Shown here: in pieces, positions 25,670 through 32,915 of the stretch
How positions within the stretch are numbered: position 1 is the stretch's first letter
Layout of the letters: each line of letters opens with the position of its first letter
From: JAGXTF01 sp044224315
GTDB taxonomy: Bacteria; Bacteroidota; Bacteroidia; NS11-12g; UBA955
DNA length: 64,000 nt
Direction: 5' to 3'
Assembly: GCA_044224315.1 (NCBI GenBank)
Contig: JBGAKR010000003.1
Location: 434,001-498,000 of the forward strand
Translations under genes and position numbers: made by a program
The notes under the pieces: generated by a model
Database searches by the model: none
The model's input: the letters and a program-made list of their open reading frames with translations, nothing else
What the model was told of the DNA's origin: nothing

Positions 25670-25677
25670 CAAATATA
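25670..25677 (-). promoter_or_regulatory. Possible -7 box (TATATTTG) far upstream of Bax-inhibitor gene
   Basis: Exact TAnnTTTG match on the minus strand, about 364 nt before ATG 25306; if used, the leader would include the CA-rich repeat. Confidence 0.3.
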
Positions 25678-25761
25678 GCAAACAATTTAAATGCCATTCA
25701 TCGATTCGACGGATATAAAACAAGGAATAGCGCATAATAAATAGGGAATAGCAAGAGCCTA

Positions 25762-28700
25762 TTAACGAATCAGGTGAACGGTTCCTTTTGCCTGATACGG
25801 TGTGTCTTTATAGTCGCTATACTCCACTGTATAAACGTATATGCCATCTGGGGCTGGTTTACCTAAATAATTGCCATCCCAGCCAATTTCGGTATTATCG
25901 GTTTCAAACAATTTTTCTCCCCAACGGCTGAAAATGCGCAAGGTATAGGTTTTCATACCACCTGAATTTGGTAGGAAAGTTTCATTTAAACCGTTTCCAT
26001 CGGGGGTAAATGCATTGGGGATAAATAATACCGGATCGAAATAGATTTTTACGTCATTGCTCCAGCTTTCGCGGCCCAGGCCTCCGTTTTCGATGGCCTT
26101 TATTCGGAACCACATGCCAAAATGTTCTTTTCCGTTGCTAAAAAATTCGTTGGACGAATCGCTGTACGTGCGGTATAACTGCCAGCCCGTTTTATTTTCC
26201 AGCATGCGGTAAAGTTCGTAAGACTGAACTCCACCCGGAAAGCCCACATAATTAGTAAAGTTCAGGTGATAGGAAAACAAACCTACTTTTTTACCTTTTA
26301 ACAACACATCGGTATGCTGATTGCTGTAAATACTATCGCCGCAAAGATTAATAATTACTGCGCGGTATTCATAACTCAAACTATCGGTTAGGGCACGTTT
26401 ATCTGTAAAGAACAACTCAGCAGGTTCGCCATACCCTACAGTTCCGAAAGACCCGGTAGAGTTGCATAATCGGCGCTGTATCACTACTTTTTCGTTGTAT
26501 CGAGGTGCGTTGATAAGGTTGTAATACACCAAAACATCATGGTCTGCATTTGGAGGTGGATCTACAGTAATCACATGGCACTCAATGGCCGGATTGTCGA
26601 TAAACACATCTTTTTTAATTGTATCTCCAAGGCAACCAAATTCGCTGGTTTCCAGCACCGTTATCTGAGAGTTTTGAAGCCCGGTCCAGTTTACAGTTAC
26701 ACTATTGGTTGTAAGGCCATTGGTTATATTCCCGCCGGTAGTATTCCAGGCATAAGTGCTTTTGGGGAAACCGGTTACAGAATATTGGTAATTACTTAAA
26801 TTTGGGTAACACAAAACATCCGACCCTGCAATGGGTGAAGTTCTGGGTTTGGGATGAATCACCAGCACTGAATCGTTCCAAGGACCCGGGCATCCGTATT
26901 GTGAGGTTTCCATAACTCTTACAGCAAAGCTGCCAAAAGTATCAAGCGGTATATCAATACTTGAAGTTCCTTGTCCGGTGAAGGATAAAGCATTTACCTG
27001 CCAGTTATATGTTGAACCGGCAAAACCATTTAGGGTAAAACGTCCGGTCGTTTTCTGCTGGCATACATCAAAATCGCCACTAATGGCAATTTTACCTGGC
27101 ACCGGACGCAGATTTACAATGCGCGCATTGACTGGTGAAGAACATGGAATTCCTGTAACCGGATCTAATGCAGTGGATTGAACTCCCACAGACCCAATAC
27201 CCGTTGCACCCCAATCTACCACAATGGAATCGGTACCCTGGCCAAATTTGATAGTACCGCGGGTAACATACCATTGGTAAGTTTCACCTTTTACAGATTT
27301 TATTTTATAAGAAACCCCTTTGGTAAATTCGCACAAACTGGTATCGCCAGCCGGGAATTGGCCTTTTAAGGCATGGTCTTTTACCACAATGAGGGCCACC
27401 GTATCTCCCTGACATCCAAATTTATTTATTTCAATCAGCTTAACAGATCCGATTCCTTTGCCTCCCCAATCTACCGTTATTTTGCTGCCCATGCCGCCAC
27501 TGGCCTGCACACCGCCGGTTATTACCCATTTATACACCGAATTGGGTGTGGGAGGGTTTACTTTATACTCTATTCCGGGATTATTAGGACAAATGGAGTT
27601 TGGACCTTCAATGGGCGGGGTATTGGGATGAGATACAAATACCCTGAAGGTATCGGTAAGACTTGGACAACCCGCTATATTTTTCACGGTAAGAGTTACA
27701 AATCCATTGCCTTTTTGGTTCCAATAAACATTCAATCCATTGCCCGTTGCAGTGCCTACTATATTACCACCTTTGGCAGTCCACAAATAGGTTACGTTGG
27801 CGTCGGCAGAACTGGTAAATATGGTACTAAAATTCAAGCATACTGTATCTGTACCGGTAATTTTAGGTTTAGATGGCGCAGGTTGCAGGCTTACATTCAG
27901 AGACCGCACTGGTACTTTGCAACCGTATTGGCTGGTGATATATAAATCCACACGCCCCGAGGTTCCCCCACCCCAATTTACTGAAACAGTGGTGCGGGTT
28001 GAATCACCTACAATTGTTCCGCCCACTACACGCCACAGGTATTTATTGGTACCCGTGAAATTTGCTGCATTATAAACCACGTTCTGGGAATACTGGCACA
28101 CATTTTTTGGTCCGGCAGGTTGCTCGGGAGGCATAAAAGGGGTTACATAAATAAGAACGTTTTCGTTAGTGAACTTTGCAGGGCAGCCATCATCTGTAGC
28201 TTCGAAAGTTACCCGGTATGGTTCTGTGCGCGCATGGTTGCAATCCGTGGTCCAGCAAAAGCGGATGGTAGCCTTTTGAATACCCGCTGCTGCTGGAGGG
28301 GTAAGTGTGGCCCGGGTGCCGGTAAATCCGTTTAGACCACTAATAATATCGCCACTTCCGGTTACGGTTACTTTATTGCTTAAGTCTTTGTCGTCGATAC
28401 CTGTAACATCTTTACAAATCTGTGCACCGGCTTCTACGGTCCAAATATTAGAGCCCCCCTGATAAGCCAGACGGGGTTTATTATTAGGTTTACAATCAAT
28501 TACAAGAATTTGTAAATCCAAACGGATACTGGATACTTTTAATCCATTGCGCCACTCGGTAACCTCAATAGCAACTGCGTATCTGCCTGCATTGGGTGCA
28601 TAATAGGTTGTTAACCCTGTATAGGGATCAATACTGGCAAATCCTCCATTTCCAAAGGGTTTGGTGGTGGAATACCCGGCTTGATAATCTACATTGATAA

Positions 28701-29409
28701 AACCAGATTCATTGTCATCACAAAATGTTTGAATGGGATTGCCGTTGGTAGCGCCCTGCCAGGGGGTTACAAACCTGTAACTGAGAGAGTCATAGGCATT
28801 GTTATAAGGATCATCCACCGCTGCATTGATAACCACTGTGGTGTCTTTGGCACAAATGAATGGCACAGGCACACGGCTAAAGTTGGGCGCGCTGTTTTTT
28901 ACTGCAGAGGGAGGAATAGTGGCATAATAGGTTTGACCTTGATAAGGCTGCCCGGTATTGTTGTTTTTAAGATTGTTTTGGGTATTTCGGCAACAGCGTT
29001 CCCAGCGCAAATGGTAACCCAGGCTGCTGTTGGCTAAGGTAATATTGCCTTCATAAATCCCTTGTTTCAAGCAGGCATTGGCAATTTCTTTACAGGTGGT
29101 ATTTCCAACCGGGGGCACAGATCTTTCCGTAATCAGTGAAATATTTTCTGAACTGTATAATTGTCCATCACCCCGGAAAACACAAACTGTAATATCATTA
29201 TCAAAAGGTACTTCGTCTTTTGTACCATCTTTTGAACAGTCGCGATAGACGTAAAGTGTAACCCGATAATTCGAAGTGGAACCATTCGACCCATTCAGGT
29301 GATAAGTCATATACCCACCCACCAGGTGTGTAGCTCCTACCCTGCCTGAGATTGCGAGAAATAAAAACCAAAGAAAGTGTTTAAATAAGGCGGGTCTGTT
29401 CATATACAT
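25762..29409 (-). CDS. Giant secreted PKD-like protein with T9SS type B (gliding-associated) C-terminus
   Basis: 1215 residues; ATG 29409 or 29403. After a signal peptide ending GRVGA, residues about 28-310 form the N-terminal module common in Bacteroidota adhesin-like proteins (THLVGGYMTYHLNG, VYRDCSKDGTKDE, LRWERCCRNTQNNL). Six PKD/Ig-like repeats of about 75 residues follow. Each has an early Cys (for example GPKNVCQYSQ, GTDTVCLNFS, GPNSICPNNP) and a late aromatic/GC element (QYGCKVP, KFGCQGD, EFGCLGD), probably disulfide-paired. The C-terminal about 90 residues are the gliding-motility-associated/T9SS type B sorting domain: FIPNAFTPDGNGLNETF, IFSRWGEKLFETDN, GWDGNYLGKPAPDGIYVYTVEY. The protein would be exported by T9SS and act as a surface adhesin; partner unknown. 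Confidence 0.92.
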   Translation of the reverse strand: MYMNRPALFKHFLWFLFLAISGRVGATHLVGGYMTYHLNGSNGSTSNYRVTLYVYRDCSKDGTKDEVPFDNDITVCVFRGDGQLYSSENISLITERSVPPVGNTTCKEIANACLKQGIYEGNITLANSSLGYHLRWERCCRNTQNNLKNNNTGQPYQGQTYYATIPPSAVKNSAPNFSRVPVPFICAKDTTVVINAAVDDPYNNAYDSLSYRFVTPWQGATNGNPIQTFCDDNESGFINVDYQAGYSTTKPFGNGGFASIDPYTGLTTYYAPNAGRYAVAIEVTEWRNGLKVSSIRLDLQILVIDCKPNNKPRLAYQGGSNIWTVEAGAQICKDVTGIDDKDLSNKVTVTGSGDIISGLNGFTGTRATLTPPAAAGIQKATIRFCWTTDCNHARTEPYRVTFEATDDGCPAKFTNENVLIYVTPFMPPEQPAGPKNVCQYSQNVVYNAANFTGTNKYLWRVVGGTIVGDSTRTTVSVNWGGGTSGRVDLYITSQYGCKVPVRSLNVSLQPAPSKPKITGTDTVCLNFSTIFTSSADANVTYLWTAKGGNIVGTATGNGLNVYWNQKGNGFVTLTVKNIAGCPSLTDTFRVFVSHPNTPPIEGPNSICPNNPGIEYKVNPPTPNSVYKWVITGGVQASGGMGSKITVDWGGKGIGSVKLIEINKFGCQGDTVALIVVKDHALKGQFPAGDTSLCEFTKGVSYKIKSVKGETYQWYVTRGTIKFGQGTDSIVVDWGATGIGSVGVQSTALDPVTGIPCSSPVNARIVNLRPVPGKIAISGDFDVCQQKTTGRFTLNGFAGSTYNWQVNALSFTGQGTSSIDIPLDTFGSFAVRVMETSQYGCPGPWNDSVLVIHPKPRTSPIAGSDVLCYPNLSNYQYSVTGFPKSTYAWNTTGGNITNGLTTNSVTVNWTGLQNSQITVLETSEFGCLGDTIKKDVFIDNPAIECHVITVDPPPNADHDVLVYYNLINAPRYNEKVVIQRRLCNSTGSFGTVGYGEPAELFFTDKRALTDSLSYEYRAVIINLCGDSIYSNQHTDVLLKGKKVGLFSYHLNFTNYVGFPGGVQSYELYRMLENKTGWQLYRTYSDSSNEFFSNGKEHFGMWFRIKAIENGGLGRESWSNDVKIYFDPVLFIPNAFTPDGNGLNETFLPNSGGMKTYTLRIFSRWGEKLFETDNTEIGWDGNYLGKPAPDGIYVYTVEYSDYKDTPYQAKGTVHLIR

Positions 29410-29420
29410 CGCTGCTTGTA

Positions 29421-29428
29421 CAAATATA
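29421..29428 (-). promoter_or_regulatory. Putative -7 box (TATATTTG) for T9SS type B gene
   Basis: Exact TAnnTTTG 11-17 nt upstream of the two candidate ATGs. Confidence 0.5.
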
Positions 29429-29534
29429 AGACAAAATTAGTACCACTTTGGTTGGCTGTTATCCAAAATAAGGCAAAAATATTACAAATAGCGACCAAAA
29501 AATTATGCATTTTGCGTTCAGGGTTTCCAACTCC

Positions 29535-29542
29535 TATTTTTG
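29535..29542 (+). promoter_or_regulatory. Putative -7 box (TATTTTTG) for GT9 gene
   Basis: Exact TAnnTTTG, 4 nt before ATG 29547. It lies inside the longer open frame that starts at 29505, which supports the downstream start. Confidence 0.5.
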
Positions 29543-29546
29543 CCAA

Positions 29547-30617
29547 ATGTTTTATAAACCGGACTGTATTCATTTCCTGGGTCATATTCCCTGTAATCCA
29601 CACAAGCAAAATGGATACCATTGCACCGATTGTCCGGCCTACACCCGTATCGAAAAACGGATACTGATTATTAAATTGGGGGCTATCGGCGATGTAATTC
29701 GCACCACTCCTTTGGTTACACGTTATAAAAAATTATACCCCAATGCCAAATTTACCTGGATTACCCTGTCTCCGGATATTTTGCCCAAAAAGGAAATCCA
29801 CGAAATTCTGCGTTTGAATACCGAGACTGTATTGTATGTGCAAAACACCGAGTGGGACATTGCCATCAATCTGGATAAGGAAAAAGAAGCCAGTGGCTTG
29901 CTTGCCATGATTTCGGCCAAAGAAAAACATGGTTTTATTCTGAAAGACGGAGCTACACAACCCGCAAATAGCCTGGCTGAGCATAAGTTTCACACAGGTT
30001 TATTTGATGATGTAAGCAAGGCCAATACTAAAAATTATTGTACCGAAATATTTGAACTCTGCGGGCTAGAGTACAACAGCGAACCCTATTTATTGGATAA
30101 TCATGCCAGTGCCGGTTTTACCTGGAATCTGGACCGCAGCAAGCCAATAATAGGTTTCAACACTGGATGTGGCGACCGCTGGACCACCCGCTTATGGAGC
30201 ATCGAAAAATGGATCAACCTGGCCAAATTAATGATGGCTGAAGGATACCATGTGCTATTGCTGGGTGGAAAGCAGGAAGATGAAAGGAACAAAGAAATTC
30301 AGGCAGGCAGCGGGGCCACTTATTTAGGGCATTTTCCCCTTCCCCAGTTTATTAATCTTATCGATCAATGCGATTTGGTGGTTACACAAGTAACTATGGG
30401 CATGCATCTTACCTTGGGTTTGCAGAAGAAAATTGTGTTGATTAATAACATATTCAATTCATACGAATTTGATTTGTTCGGAAAAGGCAAAATCATTCAG
30501 CCACCCAAAGCCTGTAAGTGTTTTTACCGCGGCACCTGTGTAGATGGAACAAGCTGCATGGAAACCCTGGAACCCGATGCTGTAGCCCAAGCTGTTACTG
30601 AGGTTTTGGCCTTGTAA
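29547..30617 (+). CDS. Glycosyltransferase family 9 (heptosyltransferase-like) with N-terminal Cys cluster
   Basis: 356 residues from ATG 29547. The first 30 residues form a Cys/His-rich module (C7, C16, C26, C29, with His9, His19 and His25), ending HCTDCPAYTRIEKRILIIK. The GT9 core then begins: RILIIKLGAIGDVIRTTPLVTRYKKLYPNA, the typical heptosyltransferase I/II start; GFNTGCGDRWTTRLWSIEKWINLAKLM; LLGGKQEDERNKEI; and LIDQCDLVVTQVTMGMHLTLGL, the ADP-sugar site region. A second Cys cluster lies near the end (CKCFYRGTCVDGTSC), so the two could fold together on a metal. It would act in LPS core or related glycan synthesis at the inner-membrane face. Monocistronic. Confidence 0.87.
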   Translation: MFYKPDCIHFLGHIPCNPHKQNGYHCTDCPAYTRIEKRILIIKLGAIGDVIRTTPLVTRYKKLYPNAKFTWITLSPDILPKKEIHEILRLNTETVLYVQNTEWDIAINLDKEKEASGLLAMISAKEKHGFILKDGATQPANSLAEHKFHTGLFDDVSKANTKNYCTEIFELCGLEYNSEPYLLDNHASAGFTWNLDRSKPIIGFNTGCGDRWTTRLWSIEKWINLAKLMMAEGYHVLLLGGKQEDERNKEIQAGSGATYLGHFPLPQFINLIDQCDLVVTQVTMGMHLTLGLQKKIVLINNIFNSYEFDLFGKGKIIQPPKACKCFYRGTCVDGTSCMETLEPDAVAQAVTEVLAL

Positions 30618-30661
30618 CTATTTTTTCAGTGTTTTCACTGGCAAAAAATCAATAATTTGCT

Positions 30662-30669
30662 TATTTTTG
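30662..30669 (+). promoter_or_regulatory. Putative -7 box (TATTTTTG) of the tRNA-Met gene
   Basis: Exact TAnnTTTG, 26 nt upstream of the mature tRNA 5' end. Confidence 0.5.
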
Positions 30670-30695
30670 CAGCCCGTTTGAGAGAACGGGAATAT

Positions 30696-30769
30696 GGCGG
30701 GGTAGCTCAGATGGTTAGAGCACAGGATTCATAACCCTGAGGTCGGCAGTTCGATCCTGCTCCCCGCTA
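30696..30769 (+). tRNA. tRNA-Met (CAU anticodon)
   Basis: 74 nt fold as a complete cloverleaf: acceptor GGCGGGG/CCCCGCT (one G-U), D arm GCTC/GAGC, anticodon arm CAGGA-TTCATAA-CCCTG with CAT at 30730-30732, variable AGGTC, T arm GGCAG-TTCGATC-CTGCT, discriminator A. CCA is not encoded. The 31-39 pair is A-C, a mismatch. The anticodon stem lacks the three G-C pairs of initiator tRNA, so elongator Met is most likely, with lysidine-modified Ile2 as the alternative. The 3' end lies inside the first unit of a five-copy tandem repeat. Confidence 0.95.
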
Positions 30770-31686
30770 CTGAAAGTAAAAGACTGTTTTAAACAGTCTT
30801 TTTTTATTTTCCAAGAGCACAGGGCGGCAGTTCCCCGATAGCGATCGGGAACTCCCCAGACGAAACATAAATCTGCTTTGCGATTTAAGTTTGTCTTGGG
30901 TCCACGATTAGCTAACAAATCAAAGATTTGTAAGCTATATCGGGGCCCGCTACTGAAAGTAAAAGACTGTTTTAAACAGTCTTTTTTTATTTTCCAAGAA
31001 CACAGGACGGCAGTTCGTCCCGATAGTGATCGGGAGCTCCCCAGACGAAACTTAAATCTGCTTTGCGATTTAAGTTTGTCTTGGGTCCACGATTAGCTAA
31101 CAAATCAAAGATTTGTAAGCTATATCGGGACCCGCTGCTGAAAGTAAAAGACTGTTTTAAACAGTCTTTTTTATTTTCCAAGAGCACAGGACGGCAGTTC
31201 GTCCCGATAGTAATCGGGAGCTCCCCAGACGAAACATAAATCTGCTTTGCGATTTAAGTTTGTCTTGGGTCCACGATTAGCTAACAAATCACAGATTTGC
31301 AAGCTATATCGGGACCCGCTACTGAAAGTAAAAGACTGTTTTAAACAGTCTTTTTTTATTTTCCAAGAGCACAGGACGGCTGTTCCCCGATAGCGATCGG
31401 GAACTCCCCAGACGAAACTTAAATCTGCTTTGCGATTTAAGTTTGTCTTGGGTCCACGATTAGCTAACAAATCACAGATTTGCAAGCTATATCGGGACCC
31501 GCTACTGAAAGTAAAAGACTGTTTTTAAACAGCCTTTTTTTATTTTCCAAGAGCACAGGACGGCAGTTCCCCGATAGCAATCGGAAGCTCCCCAGACGAA
31601 ACTTAAATCTGCTTTGCGATTTAAGTTTGTATTGGGTTCACGATTAGCTAACAAATCAAAGATTTGCAAGCTTTATCGGGACCCGC
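30766..31686 (+). repeat. Five tandem ~184-bp units carrying the tRNA-Met 3' end
   Basis: Units start at 30766, 30949, 31134, 31318 and 31501 (183, 185, 184, 183 and 186 bp); identity is roughly 93-98% by eye. Each begins CCCGCTACTGAAAG (GCTGCTG in unit 3), the end of the tRNA plus its 3' flank. Each then has a terminator-like hairpin AAAGACTGTTTTAAACAGTC plus T-tract, the tRNA-like words AGAGCACAGGA and CGGCAGTTC, a CCCGAT/ATCGGG hairpin, a 16-bp hairpin with arms AGACGAAACTTAAATC and GATTTAAGTTTGTCT, and a TAGCTAACAAATC/GATTTGTAAGCTA hairpin. Open frames here are in different phases from unit to unit, so it is probably non-coding. Confidence 0.92.
30778..30806 (+). terminator. Terminator of tRNA-Met (first of five copies)
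   Basis: AAAAGACTGTTT/AAACAGTCTTTTTTT: a 10-11-bp stem with a T-tract, 8 nt past the tRNA discriminator. The same structure recurs in each repeat unit (about 30961, 31146, 31330, 31513). Confidence 0.85.
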
Positions 31687-31930
31687 AATAGCATAAATGA
31701 TGGCCATTAAGAATATATTTTTTATCTCAACTGTATATTATAAATTCCGTTATTTTGTATACGTATTGCATTAAACTAGATATCCGATAGGTTTAACATT
31801 TTAATTTTTGCCAACGTTTATATAACGGCTTTGTAACGTATTTCTATTGTATAAATATGGTTTTTAAATGTCTGTATACCTACCTAAGTTATTCCTTGTG
31901 TATTCAGTAACTATTGTGTATTTTCGAATC

Positions 31931-32329
31931 ATGCCCATACATACCGATATACTTACATACAACCATGGTCAACTGCCCGACGATGCTGCAATATGCGAAT
32001 TGCTGGCTTCGCTGATTGATGCTGAATTATTTGAGGCTGAAAGCAAAATTTGGCATGGACACCCTGTGTGGTTTTTGGATGGGAACCCAATTGTGGGGTA
32101 TAGCAAACAAAAAGCAGGCTGGAGATTGATGTTTTGGAGTGGTGCAGATTTTGAAGAATCGGATTTGAATGTAAAAGGCGAAAAATTCAAGGATGCTTCA
32201 ATCTTTTACAATTCTCATAACGAAATTGATGCCAAAACTGTAACAACCTGGTTGAAAAAATCGCGCGAAATTCAATGGGATTATAAAAATATTGTAAAAC
32301 GAAAAGGTGTATTGGAAAGATTGAAATAA
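31931..32329 (+). CDS. DUF1801 domain protein
   Basis: 132 residues from ATG 31931 (MPIHTDILTYNHGQLPDD); the open frame begins 21 codons earlier, but that part is an unlikely hydrophobic stretch. The pattern AESKIWHGHPVWFLDGNPIVGYSKQKAGWRLMFWSG is the DUF1801/YdhG-like fold (PF08818). These are small cytoplasmic alpha/beta proteins of unknown function, some related to iron-chaperone-like YdhG. TATTTTCG, one mismatch from the -7 box, lies just upstream, and a TTG sits about 20 nt before it. Followed after 16 bp by a DUF2200 gene, probably in one operon. Confidence 0.82.
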   Translation: MPIHTDILTYNHGQLPDDAAICELLASLIDAELFEAESKIWHGHPVWFLDGNPIVGYSKQKAGWRLMFWSGADFEESDLNVKGEKFKDASIFYNSHNEIDAKTVTTWLKKSREIQWDYKNIVKRKGVLERLK

Positions 32330-32345
32330 TTAAAACACAAATCAG

Positions 32346-32711
32346 ATGAATTCCACTGCGCATCACGATGAACGGATTGCCAAAATGACCTTTGCTTCGG
32401 TATATCCACTGTACGTTACCAAAATTGAAAAAAAGGGACGCACAGAGGCGGAATTGCAAGAGGTAATTGAATGGTTAACTGGTTATGATTTAAAAAAACA
32501 GCAAAAATGTATTGCGGAAAAACTAACTTTCGAACAATTTTTTAAAGAAGCCAAACTCAATCCCCATGCAGGTTTAATTACGGGAGTTATTTGCGGATAC
32601 AGGGTAGAAGAAATTCAGAATCCGCTTACCCAACAGGTGCGTTATTTGGATAAATTGGTAGATGAATTGGCTAAGGGCAGGGCTATGGAGAAGATATTGC
32701 GCAAGGGATAA
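32346..32711 (+). CDS. DUF2200 domain protein
   Basis: 121 residues, cytoplasmic, all within DUF2200 (PF09966). Conserved segments: RIAKMTFASVYPLYVTKIEKKGRTEAELQEVIEWLTGYD, then FFKEAKLNPHAGLITGVICGYRVEEIQNPLTQQVRYLDKLVDELAKGRAMEKILR. No biochemical function is known for the family. It lies 16 bp after the DUF1801 gene and is probably co-transcribed. Confidence 0.88.
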   Translation: MNSTAHHDERIAKMTFASVYPLYVTKIEKKGRTEAELQEVIEWLTGYDLKKQQKCIAEKLTFEQFFKEAKLNPHAGLITGVICGYRVEEIQNPLTQQVRYLDKLVDELAKGRAMEKILRKG

Positions 32712-32844
32712 TTAGATTTTATATCCTTTTAATTGTAATTTATTCATACATTTCTTTGCATTTTTTCGCATTAATTTGTTAAAATAATTCTGTATTTCAC
32801 CCGTTTAGAGATTAAGCCAGTCACATAATATTTTTATTTAAAAA

Positions 32845-32878
32845 TATAAAAGCTGCACCCTATTTCTAAAGTGCAGCC
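32845..32878 (-). terminator. Rho-independent terminator after S74 fibre gene
   Basis: On the minus strand GCTGCAC, a 12-nt loop, GTGCAGC, then TTTTATATTTTT; about 40 nt past the stop at 32916. Confidence 0.75.
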
Positions 32879-32915
32879 CGGAGTGAAAATTAATTTGAAT
32901 CGCCAATAGGCAACC

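Larger units (their letters stand above)
25307..25761. other. Long intergenic region between Bax-inhibitor and T9SS type B genes
   Basis: 455 bp without a gene. 25320-25480 is filled by a degenerate GT-rich repeat (described separately). The rest is AT-rich, with a possible minus-strand -7 box at 25670-25677 and no recognised RNA gene. Confidence 0.6.

Noticed and set aside
27373..27945. 190-codon plus-strand open frame inside the T9SS type B gene
   Set aside because: Antisense shadow of a repetitive beta-rich gene; no homology-like pattern.
29505..29546. Upstream start of the GT9 protein
   Set aside because: The -7 box lies inside this stretch, and the Cys motif begins at ATG 29547.
31171..31485. 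A 104-codon open frame on the minus strand across the tandem repeats, plus similar ones at 30715-30918 and 30987-31187
   Set aside because: They read the antisense of the tRNA 3' end and the repeat units. Unit lengths of 183-186 bp shift the frame between copies, and there is no start context or family match.
30766..31686. CRISPR array
   Set aside because: The units are 184 bp with no unique spacers and no cas genes nearby; this is a tandem repeat.
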